Below are positions 35,894 to 43,589 of a DNA stretch of 64,000 nt, one piece after another. The notes under the pieces were generated by a model. It saw only the letters and a program-made list of their open reading frames with translations. It was not told the origin of the DNA and ran no database searches. The DNA is taken from contig NZ_NKQJ01000001.1 of NCBI RefSeq assembly GCF_002312815.1, positions 62,001-126,000 of the forward strand, given 5' to 3'. The translations under genes were made by a program, and so were the position numbers. Within the stretch, counting starts at the first letter, position 1. Each line of letters starts with the position of its first letter. This DNA comes from Agaribacterium haliotis (GTDB taxonomy: Bacteria > Pseudomonadota > Gammaproteobacteria > Pseudomonadales > Cellvibrionaceae).

Positions 35894-38155
35894 TTATTCG
35901 TCAATCACTTGCAGTGAGCTGTCATCCATCACTGCCGAAAAATGTTGTTCCAGTGTTTTTACCACTGCATCGGCCTTAAGAGAAGCCAGTGCGTTGGCTC
36001 TTCGCTCCTGCTGTTTTCTAAGTCGCCACTGAGCAGGTGTTTCCATGTGCTCTGGTTGCTGACCGGCTTCAATATCAACGCTGATCTCAGCGCCAAAATA
36101 TTCACTGAGCGCACGCCCAAGGCTCAGCGCATGCTCTTTATTTAACAGCCCGCCGGAGAGTTCATCCTGTAAAAATAGCGCCCGACCATCTTCAAGCCCC
36201 ATGCAAACCAGATTGGATGCCGTCATTTTTAACACACCGCCAATTGGCAACTGGCGATAGACACTGATCCAGGTATCGCAACCAAATTCCGCCAACGCAA
36301 CCTTCGCCACCTGTTCGCTCGGCGCTGTGTGCTCACCGCTTTGCTCAGTAGAAGACAACGCTGCCACAGCGCGCTGCACGTGAGCGGCAGCTATATCCGC
36401 ATTTGGCTGGGCGAGCGCTTGAGCGGAGGGCTCAGGGGGCCTGCTTTGCCGTTGCTGCTTAGCCGACTCTGGCTCTGGCAGCTCAGGCTTTTGCTGATGC
36501 ACTGAGGGCTTGTGTTCGTACGCTGAGGGCTTGTGTTCATACGCTGAGGGCTCTTGATGCGCTGAAGGCTCCTCCTGCGCTGAAGACTCCTCCTGCGCTG
36601 AAGACTCTTCCAGCGAAGCTAAGGGCGCTTTGCTTGGTTCTTCCAAGGGTGCTTGCGGCGCAGCTGTTTGTGCCGCTGCGCCCGGCTGAAGTGGCGTCAC
36701 TGTCGAGTTGAGCGCTGCCGGTGTGCCTCCTTGTGCAAGCTCGCCCGTGAGGGCTTCAGGCTTTTTTGAGCCACTGCCCTCCAGCACCGCTTCCGGACTT
36801 ACAGTCTCTTGTCCAGCTGCCCCGCTGGGCTTCGGCGCTGGCTCGCTAGGCGCTAAGTGCTGCGATTGATGCCACGGCGGTATATCGCTGTCACTGGCCA
36901 CCGGCGCGCCACTGTGTGACGGTGCTGCGGTCGCCGCAGCCTCTGCTGCATCGGGTACAGATGGCGCTGACGCTTGCTGGGCTGCGCTAGTTTGAAGCGC
37001 TGCCGGCTGCTGATCGGCAAGTACTTTTGCTGCGTCAGCGCTCAAGTTCTGAGTCGGCACATCAACAAGCCCTTGGGGTTTGAAGGCCAACATGCGCAGC
37101 AAGGTCATTTCAAAGCCGGTGCGCGGCACAACACTGTGCTGTAAATCGCGCTGGCCCATAAGTGCTGTCTGATAAAACAGCTGCACGTCTTCGGCGGCCA
37201 AACGGCTGGCAAAACTGAGCATTAAATCCCTGTCGCCATAGCTGTTATCGAGCGCTGCGGGCAGCGCCTGGGCGATGGCAATGCGGTGCAAAACCGTCTG
37301 TAAATCGGCCAGTGCTGCGCTGTAATCCGGTGCGTGCTCAGCAAATTGAGCCACCGCAGCGAGCAACGCAGCACCGTCTTCATTGATTAAGGCCTCAACT
37401 AAGGTCTGGGTAAACTTGTGATCGATGCTGCCGAGCATGGCCGCTACATCGGCATCTTGCAGTTTGCCGTTGCCAAAGGCGATGGCCTGATCGGTCAGAC
37501 TCAGCGCGTCGCGCATCGAACCATCGGCCGCGCGCGCAAGCTGCCAAAGGGCGCCCGCGTCAAACGGCACCATTTCTTCGGCGAGAATATTCTGCAGGTG
37601 AGCCACAATTTTCTCTGGGCTCATGTTTTTCAGGTTAAATTGCAGGCAGCGACTCAATATTGTCGCCGGCAACTTTTGCGGGTCTGTCGTCGCCAGTAAA
37701 AACTTAACGTGCTCGGGTGGCTCTTCAAGGGTTTTTAAAAGTGCATTAAAGCTCGAGTTTGAGAGCATGTGCACTTCGTCAATCAGATAGATCTTAAAGC
37801 GGCCGCTGGTCGGTGCGTATTGCACGTTATCGAGCAGTTCACGCGTATCTTCAACTTTGGTGCGCGACGCCGCATCGACTTCAATCAAATCGACAAAGCG
37901 CCCCTCGTTTATTTCAACACAGGTCTGACAAACACCGCACGGAGAACTGCCAATACCAGTTTCGCAGTTTAGACAACGCGCCAAAATTCGTGCGACCGTG
38001 GTTTTACCAACCCCGCGCGTACCGGTAAACAGGTAGGCATGGTGCAGGCGATTGTGGTCCAGCGCGTTGATCAATGCCTTGAGCACATGCTCCTGGCCGA
38101 CCATTTCACTAAAGATGCGCGGTCGCCATTTTCGCGCGAGGACCTGATAACTCAT
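35894..38155 (-). CDS. dnaX: DNA polymerase III subunits tau and gamma
   Basis: The 753-residue clamp-loader ATPase has Walker A GTRGVGKTT (45-53), a zinc site C64-C73-C76-C79, Walker B LIDEVHML and sensor-type TTDPQKLPATILSRC. A long Pro/Ala/Glu/Ser linker (about 390-600) with tandem YEHKPSA-type repeats leads to the tau C-terminal domains that bind DnaB and the polymerase. A programmed -1 frameshift at 36756-36782 is predicted to yield a 466-residue gamma ending after Ser463-Lys-Lys-Ala. The gene is preceded by ffs and followed by ybaB-recR. Confidence 0.96.
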   Translation of the reverse strand: MSYQVLARKWRPRIFSEMVGQEHVLKALINALDHNRLHHAYLFTGTRGVGKTTVARILARCLNCETGIGSSPCGVCQTCVEINEGRFVDLIEVDAASRTKVEDTRELLDNVQYAPTSGRFKIYLIDEVHMLSNSSFNALLKTLEEPPEHVKFLLATTDPQKLPATILSRCLQFNLKNMSPEKIVAHLQNILAEEMVPFDAGALWQLARAADGSMRDALSLTDQAIAFGNGKLQDADVAAMLGSIDHKFTQTLVEALINEDGAALLAAVAQFAEHAPDYSAALADLQTVLHRIAIAQALPAALDNSYGDRDLMLSFASRLAAEDVQLFYQTALMGQRDLQHSVVPRTGFEMTLLRMLAFKPQGLVDVPTQNLSADAAKVLADQQPAALQTSAAQQASAPSVPDAAEAAATAAPSHSGAPVASDSDIPPWHQSQHLAPSEPAPKPSGAAGQETVSPEAVLEGSGSKKPEALTGELAQGGTPAALNSTVTPLQPGAAAQTAAPQAPLEEPSKAPLASLEESSAQEESSAQEEPSAHQEPSAYEHKPSAYEHKPSVHQQKPELPEPESAKQQRQSRPPEPSAQALAQPNADIAAAHVQRAVAALSSTEQSGEHTAPSEQVAKVALAEFGCDTWISVYRQLPIGGVLKMTASNLVCMGLEDGRALFLQDELSGGLLNKEHALSLGRALSEYFGAEISVDIEAGQQPEHMETPAQWRLRKQQERRANALASLKADAVVKTLEQHFSAVMDDSSLQVIDE
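36756..36782 (-). promoter_or_regulatory. Programmed -1 ribosomal frameshift site in dnaX
   Basis: Read on the minus strand, GGAGGG (36782-36777) is a Shine-Dalgarno-like stimulator, followed after 9 nt by the slippery A AAA AAG (36767-36761) in the right phase (TCA AAA AAG, codons 463-465). After a -1 slip the next codon is GCC, then TGA at 36758-36756. A short GCCC-TCAC-GGGC hairpin follows. All these are elements of the E. coli dnaX signal that makes gamma. Confidence 0.85.
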
Positions 38156-38302
38156 GGGCAGGCTCTATTCCTGTCAGCAGTGCAAAAACGGGGATTATAC
38201 GCACAAAGTCTGACAAAAGCAGGCGTGACTATAAGCGGGGGAACGGACTGAAAAGCAAAGGGGCTTAATTAGAGATAAGACTTGCAGGCAAAGCTTGGAA
38301 GC

Positions 38303-38408
38303 GACCCAATCCAGCCACATCCCGGCACACAATTCAACTGCTACCGTTGCTTCCTTCCGGACCTGGCGGAGTTTACAGCTTCATGTTGCGAGAGGACCAA
38401 ATTGGGCC
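38303..38408 (-). ncRNA. ffs: Signal recognition particle 4.5S RNA
   Basis: On the minus strand the core GCCAGGTCCGGAAGGAAGC and the downstream GTGTGCCGGGATGT stretch are diagnostic of bacterial SRP RNA. The ends pair: GGCCCAAT at 38408-38401 with ATTGGGTC at 38310-38303, giving about 106 nt. It binds Ffh and targets membrane proteins to SecYEG. Position just upstream of dnaX is common in this class. Confidence 0.93.
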
Positions 38409-38442
38409 ACCACAGAAATCGAGTCTGGCTCGAAGGAGGCGC

Positions 38443-38470
38443 ATTATCGCAGGTTCGCGACAGTTTTCAA
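38443..38470 (-). promoter_or_regulatory. Promoter of ffs
   Basis: On the minus strand TTGAAA (38470-38465) is separated by 16 nt from GATAAT (38448-38443). The expected start is about 25-30 nt before the mature 5' end of the SRP RNA, which fits a precursor trimmed by RNase P. Confidence 0.7.
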
Positions 38471-38590
38471 GGGCTAATCAGAAGGAGTTTCAAGCATCTA
38501 AATAATCTACCAGACACTTGGATAAGAGCAAGATCCCCGACAAACGTATATGAAATACCGTTAATCAAGGCCTAAAAGCCGAGTGCCAAA

Positions 38591-38618
38591 CAAACACGCC
38601 GCCACATAAAGCGGCGGA
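38591..38618 (-). terminator. Terminator after DUF1552 locus B
   Basis: On the minus strand CGCCGC (38616-38611) pairs with GCGGCG (38602-38597), followed by the T-rich TGTTTGTTT. It lies about 45 bp past the stop of the locus B DUF1552 gene. Confidence 0.7.
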
Positions 38619-38660
38619 GTTTATTGTTAAAGCTATGCCAGCGACCCTTATTTAGGGTGG

Positions 38661-40115
38661 CTAAATACGCACCCCGAGCTCAGCAAAGCGGCCGCGACCT
38701 GCCCACTTGCTGTCACCAAAGGACTGATCTTGCAGGCCGTAACAGTTGGCAATCGAGGTCAGCAACTCAGTGTGATAAATCTTGTCGGCCGTATTCAGTT
38801 TGATATAGCGCCCCATATCAAACTTGCCACCGGCATTGCCAATCAGCACCTGGGTTGAGTCATCGCGGCCGTGAGAATTGCCATCGGCGTGAGAATAAAT
38901 CCACAAGATCAGTGAATTATCCATCATTGTGCCATTGCCTTCGCTGATTGAGCTTAGGCGATCCACCAAGTAGTTTAAATTTTCGGCAGTGCGAACGCCG
39001 GAATTTACGATTGCCACAACGTTATTTTCATTGGCGCTGCGATTGTTTTTATTTAACAGGTCGTAGGTATAAAGATTTTCAGGCGCATTGTGGCTTTGAC
39101 TACCGTGACCGTGAAAATGACCGGAATCAAACACAGATACACGCGATAAACCACACTGCAAACTCTGCAGCGCAATATCCATATGGGTTCGAATAACCGC
39201 ACGTGACGTAGTTGTGGTGTTATTGCGAAAGTTTGCGTAGATACCGTCGGTAAAGTGGCGAGCATCGGCGCCGCGCTCGGGCAAGAGTTCATGGCGCTGC
39301 AACAAACCCGGGGCCGCACAAGCTCCGGCCATATCACTGCCATTGTGCAGTTTTTTCATGCCGTCAATCAGTTCAGCCAAACTATTTAAATGCTGATCTA
39401 AGCGCTGCTGATCGGCGGCGCCGACCTTGCCCTTCAGAAGCTGATAGCGCTCATAAGTCTGATCCAGCACCTCAATGCGACGCTGGGCCATTAGCTGCTG
39501 AATATCGTTACCTGCATTGCCCCCCAAATAGGTATCAAAGGCCTGGTAAGGATTGCGAATTGGAAAATCAGGTTGAAAGTTGCCTTTGTGACTAATCGCC
39601 TTGTAGGTGTCGTTGCCCTGCACGGTGGTATTGATGGTTCGAAATGCAGTTTGTGCACCGATGGTATTGGCAATATGTCGGTCGAGGCTGATACCGTCAA
39701 CCGACTGCACATTTTGCTGTCGATTTTCATTTGTGCCCGGCCCGACATAGGGCTGCCCGGTAAGAATGGCCACTTCGGCGGATTCGTGGGTATTGTCTCG
39801 CGAAGCCGTAGTTGCACCTTTAATAACCGTCATCAAACGCTTTTTACTTTCAAGCGGTTTTAAAATATCACCAAAGCCTATTTGCTCGAGATTGTAGCTA
39901 CCCGGGGCGCGATTTTGATCGCTGGCATCAAGCCAGGCTTTGCGCATAGAGCCCAAACCATTAAATACAACAAATAAACGCTGCGGCATGCCATCGGCGG
40001 TAAAACCGGGGCCGGTGTTTGCGTGAGCAAGTGTTGGCGCAAAGTACTCCAGCCAAGGCAAACCCAAAGCCAAACCACTGGTGCCAAGCAGGCGACGTCG
40101 ACTCATTCTTTTCAT
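38661..40115 (-). CDS. Tat-exported DUF1552 protein, locus B
   Basis: The 484-residue paralogue of the locus A DUF1552 protein has an ordinary Tat signal (SRRRLLGTSGLALGLPWLEYFAPTLAHA). Conserved blocks include ALQSLQCGLSRVSVFDSGHFHGHGSQSH, rich in histidines that could bind metal. It starts 1 bp after the stop of the DUF1592-type lipoprotein gene, so both proteins are made together. Function is unknown. Similarity to the locus A copy is clear but far from identical, so this is an old duplication. Confidence 0.9.
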   Translation of the reverse strand: MKRMSRRRLLGTSGLALGLPWLEYFAPTLAHANTGPGFTADGMPQRLFVVFNGLGSMRKAWLDASDQNRAPGSYNLEQIGFGDILKPLESKKRLMTVIKGATTASRDNTHESAEVAILTGQPYVGPGTNENRQQNVQSVDGISLDRHIANTIGAQTAFRTINTTVQGNDTYKAISHKGNFQPDFPIRNPYQAFDTYLGGNAGNDIQQLMAQRRIEVLDQTYERYQLLKGKVGAADQQRLDQHLNSLAELIDGMKKLHNGSDMAGACAAPGLLQRHELLPERGADARHFTDGIYANFRNNTTTTSRAVIRTHMDIALQSLQCGLSRVSVFDSGHFHGHGSQSHNAPENLYTYDLLNKNNRSANENNVVAIVNSGVRTAENLNYLVDRLSSISEGNGTMMDNSLILWIYSHADGNSHGRDDSTQVLIGNAGGKFDMGRYIKLNTADKIYHTELLTSIANCYGLQDQSFGDSKWAGRGRFAELGVRI

Positions 40116-40116
40116 G

Positions 40117-42951
40117 TTACTGCACCTGTGTTCGATAGAGGAAAGCATCGGTTTGAGTAAAAGCGACCAGTAGTGCCTTTATGCTTTTACCACTGTCGAC
40201 AAAACTTTTATAAGCCTGATCCACTGAGCACTTGTCATAGGCTTTGTTATCCAATACACGCCCGTAGCTATAGTGCCCCCAGTTTTTCACTGCACAGGCC
40301 GTCACCGTTTCACTTGCAGCAAGCGCACTGACAAACTCCGCAGGCCCCGGGTAATAACCCGACAACTCCCCTGCCCCAAGCACCTCGGCAGTTGCATCAA
40401 TGGCGTGGGTATAACTCTTACCCGTGGCATCGTCTTTGGTGACTTCCTGCTCGCGCCAGCGACCACTGGCGTCGTAATTTTCAAAAACAAAACCCGGCGG
40501 ATTAATTAAACGGTGGCAGGCGCTGCACTCGGAATTAATACTGGTCTGCGCCACCCAGCGCTCGCGCGTCGACTTTGTAGGGTCTGGCAGGGGCGGCTCA
40601 ATGGGCAGTGCATCACTATCGGCCGGCGCCGAGATTGGCTTACACATTACCTTGCCATAAAGAAAAGCACCGCGAAGTATTGGCGCAGACTCGACGTCGT
40701 GCGCGTGAGTCGCCATAAAACTCGCGTGCGTTAAAATACCGTGATTTTTCTTTTTAGTGCCGTCGTAGACCATTGCAAATTCATTGCTTGCCGGTGCATC
40801 AATTCCGTAGAACGAGGCGAGCTTGTTATTTGCAAAGGAATAATTCGCCGTCATTAGCTCATCAAAGCTACCGTCGTGCTGATCAAAAACATGATTAATA
40901 AATGACTGAGTCTCTTGCCACAAAAGCCCCGGTATCTCCTCGTCAAAATCCGGATACACCTCGGCGTTTCGCATTAAGCCCTGCAGGCTATCGAGCCCCA
41001 TCCAGCCGGTAAAATAGTTGTGTAAAACAGCTTTAGCTTTATGATCGTTTAGCAGGCGCTCTGCCTGGGTTTTTATCACCGCACGGTCGCGAAGTTTGTC
41101 CATCGCCGCTAACTCGCGCAGCGTGGCATCGGGTGCAGTACCCCAAAATAAATACGACAGGCGATTGGCAACCTCCCATGAACTCAGCTGCAAGACCCCG
41201 TCATTATTGTTGTCGGCGATGCCGTGTTCTGGGCGATATAAAAACTCTGGCGCTTGCAGAACTGCTTCAACAACCATCTGCAAAGCCGGTTTAAAACCAA
41301 GGTCGTCTTTGTTATCGCGGTAAATTGCCGTTAAATAATTCAGCTCATCACTTTTAATCGGCCGGCGAAATGCGCGCTCACCTAACTTGGCAATAAAACT
41401 GCTTGCACAATTATCATCAAACGCGGAACAGTTAAATAGCGCCTCGCCATCGCCCGTATCGGCCGGAGGGAACAGCACGTCACAGCGCTGAGAGCCAATG
41501 CCTGTATCACACAGGCAGACACTGCTCGCCGAGGCGCTGTTCTGGCAATCAAAAGCGCTGTCGCCAAAGCTCGTTTTACACTGCGCCGTGCTATTACATT
41601 GATCGCCACCCAGAGCGGCCCCAGAGCTCAACTGCAAGGCCGAGGTATAAACCGCAGCAATTTTTTCAGCCGCACTTTGAAAACCTTGAATATGAATTAA
41701 CGATACATTGTGTGAACTTTCAGCGGTGTCGAAGCCGGTACCGGTCTCGCCCTGAACTAAGTCGGCAAACAGAGCGGCATCTAAGCCAAGCAAGTCCTCG
41801 ACAGTGTTAATGTACTCGCGCTTATTTAAACGCTTCATCACACTTTCGCCGACATTAATACTGCCATCATCACAACTGACAATGACATCGTCTTCAAGGT
41901 TCGGTTTGTAAAAAACCTCCATTATAAATTTGGCGGTATCGGCGGCGCATTGGCCGTTACAATTCGCTTCATTGCCCGGCGGCATGGTCGAGACAATTTT
42001 TTCGAACAATGCAGCGTCGCCGTCAGCACAGGTTTCGCAGTACTGGCCAATTAAACTGTAAAGATTTTTCTCGGCCTCAGTGCTGCCGGCATCGCCCGCA
42101 GGGCCGTGGCAACCTTCACAAAACTGTGCGTAGTCTTTTTCACCCTGAACTAAATTGCCGAGCAACGGCTCATCACTTGGCATTGGGCTTGGCATAGCGC
42201 TCGGTTTCGGGGTTGGCGCGGCGCTGGAAGAAGGCTCGGGCTCAGGCATAGTCCCGACATAGCTCCACAAATACGCAGCAATGTCTTTAGCGCACTGTCC
42301 CACACAATTTTCCGCCGGGCCTTTAGGCATTAACGCCTCGATATAAAGCGCTAAGTTCGCTTCGCTGTCCGCTGTATAGTTGGTGTCTTGCGGATATTTG
42401 AGATCATTAACATCAAAGTCGGCAAAACCTGCAAAAGTACCATCGAGATTATCGATATGACAGCTGCCGCACATCGCGCTGCCCATTAAAATTTCGCCAT
42501 TCACCGGATCGGCCTCGGGCTCAGGCTCGGAACTGGGCTCAACGGAAGGCTCAACGCTCGGTAAAACACTGGGCTCAGGGCTCGGTAACGGGCTGGCAGC
42601 ACTGCTTGGTACTGGGCTTGGTACTGGGCTTGGCTTAGCCGATGGCAGCGGGCTCGGTTGAGCACTGGGGGCAGCGCTTGGTGCAAACGTCGGCATAAAC
42701 GTAGGCGCGACCGTTGGCTGTGTTGTCGGCTGAACGGTCGGCTGCGCACTAGGAGCAACTGTCGGCTGGCCACCCGGCGAACCGCTGGGCAAAGGCTTCG
42801 GGCTGACAATAGGTTGAGGCGTCGATGAGGCCCCGGCTCCGGGCAGCACATTATCCTCCGGACTCGCAACTTCAGGCCCGGCCCCACACGATATAAGAAA
42901 AACAAGGGCGGACAAGTAAAAACACAAGTGCCCCCAGCGATAACGACCCAT
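40117..42951 (-). CDS. Multiheme lipoprotein with DUF1587/1595/1592/1588/1585-type domains, locus B
   Basis: The 944-residue lipoprotein has a lipobox LIS-C22 after CFYLSALVF, then Pro/Ser/Thr-rich linkers and two heme modules: CGSCHIDN with MPKGPAENCVGQCA, and CEGCHGPAG with MPPGNEANCNGQCA. The DUF1587-DUF1595-DUF1592-DUF1588-DUF1585 region follows, with a third CXXCH (CSACHRLINPPGFVFENYD). A cysteine-rich insertion of about 60 residues (41390-41620) precedes the DUF1595 part and resembles an EGF-like disulfide-rich loop. There is no beta-rich insertion as in locus A. ATG 42951 has GGAG 8 bp upstream. A LacI-like motif is at 43014-43027. Confidence 0.88.
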   Translation of the reverse strand: MGRYRWGHLCFYLSALVFLISCGAGPEVASPEDNVLPGAGASSTPQPIVSPKPLPSGSPGGQPTVAPSAQPTVQPTTQPTVAPTFMPTFAPSAAPSAQPSPLPSAKPSPVPSPVPSSAASPLPSPEPSVLPSVEPSVEPSSEPEPEADPVNGEILMGSAMCGSCHIDNLDGTFAGFADFDVNDLKYPQDTNYTADSEANLALYIEALMPKGPAENCVGQCAKDIAAYLWSYVGTMPEPEPSSSAAPTPKPSAMPSPMPSDEPLLGNLVQGEKDYAQFCEGCHGPAGDAGSTEAEKNLYSLIGQYCETCADGDAALFEKIVSTMPPGNEANCNGQCAADTAKFIMEVFYKPNLEDDVIVSCDDGSINVGESVMKRLNKREYINTVEDLLGLDAALFADLVQGETGTGFDTAESSHNVSLIHIQGFQSAAEKIAAVYTSALQLSSGAALGGDQCNSTAQCKTSFGDSAFDCQNSASASSVCLCDTGIGSQRCDVLFPPADTGDGEALFNCSAFDDNCASSFIAKLGERAFRRPIKSDELNYLTAIYRDNKDDLGFKPALQMVVEAVLQAPEFLYRPEHGIADNNNDGVLQLSSWEVANRLSYLFWGTAPDATLRELAAMDKLRDRAVIKTQAERLLNDHKAKAVLHNYFTGWMGLDSLQGLMRNAEVYPDFDEEIPGLLWQETQSFINHVFDQHDGSFDELMTANYSFANNKLASFYGIDAPASNEFAMVYDGTKKKNHGILTHASFMATHAHDVESAPILRGAFLYGKVMCKPISAPADSDALPIEPPLPDPTKSTRERWVAQTSINSECSACHRLINPPGFVFENYDASGRWREQEVTKDDATGKSYTHAIDATAEVLGAGELSGYYPGPAEFVSALAASETVTACAVKNWGHYSYGRVLDNKAYDKCSVDQAYKSFVDSGKSIKALLVAFTQTDAFLYRTQVQ

Positions 42952-43013
42952 AACAAACTCTCCATCTCCCAATGGGCCGCAGTTTACTTAGCAATAAAAA
43001 TTGCAAATGTGAA

Positions 43014-43027
43014 TGTAATCGTTTTCT
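43014..43027. promoter_or_regulatory. Weak LacI-type operator candidate
   Basis: TGTAATCGTTTTCT keeps the central CG and the left TGTNA half-site but has a poor right half. It lies 63 bp upstream of the locus B lipoprotein start. By itself it is weak; the stronger locus A site makes it worth recording. Confidence 0.3.
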
Positions 43028-43410
43028 AACCTAAAAGACTTTTAAATACAGGCAAACGGAACAAAAATGCATAAAAAACACAGAAGAGCATACAGAGAAC
43101 AAAAAAGAGCAAATTTAAAATATTACTTACACAAAACTATCTGGCACGAATAGAAGAGGCCATCGCTTTTTGTTAAAGCCGCATATAAATTTATATATAA
43201 AAATGATCTTGAAATATAAAAAACACCTGTCCGATATTTTTGTCCGATAGCACAGAGCCCAGACAAAACCATTGTTTCGTCGCTTACACTCACTTAAATA
43301 AAAATTTTTTAGCGGTCAAGCTAGCTATATAAGACGGGAAAAATGAAGCCAAGAACAAGCAAAGTACGGAATAACATCAACGCGACAAACGGCAAAGAAA
43401 GGCAGACACA

Positions 43411-43445
43411 AAAAAGGCGCTGAATCAAAGACCACTCAGCGCCTT
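43411..43445 (-). terminator. Second terminator after the tetraheme gene
   Basis: A 10-bp stem, AAGGCGCTGA (43414-43423) with TCAGCGCCTT (43436-43445), is followed on the minus strand by TTTTTT. It lies about 145 bp after the tetraheme stop codon and backs up the closer terminator. Confidence 0.85.
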
Positions 43446-43556
43446 ATATGATAGCTACGTTATTGAGAATTAACTCAGTAAATTAATTACCCAAAGCGGC
43501 TCAGAAATTAACTAACGATCTCTGCCCGAATATGCACCACTGCAAATTAAGCAGAT

Positions 43557-43586
43557 AAAAACGCAGTGTTAGACACCGCGTTTTTT
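43557..43586 (-). terminator. First terminator after the tetraheme gene
   Basis: AAAAACGC-x-GTGT pairs with ACAC-x-GCGTTTTT around CTA on the minus strand, followed by further Ts. It begins 4 bp after the tetraheme stop codon. Confidence 0.85.
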
Positions 43587-43589
43587 ACG

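Larger units (their letters stand above)
42952..43589. other. Intergenic region between the two locus B cytochrome genes
   Basis: This 638-bp AT-rich stretch separates the tetraheme gene from the next unit on the same strand. It contains two terminators for the tetraheme gene (43411-43445 and 43557-43586), a 13-nt leader TCTCCATCTCCCA at 42959-42971 shared with the tetraheme gene, a LacI-like motif at 43014-43027 and a direct repeat TGTCCGATA at 43228-43236 and 43241-43249. No gene is supported. Confidence 0.6.

Noticed and set aside
43228-43249. Direct repeat TGTCCGATA (two copies) as a regulator site
   Set aside because: It is 277 bp from the nearest start and I know no matching regulator; recorded only in the intergenic entry.
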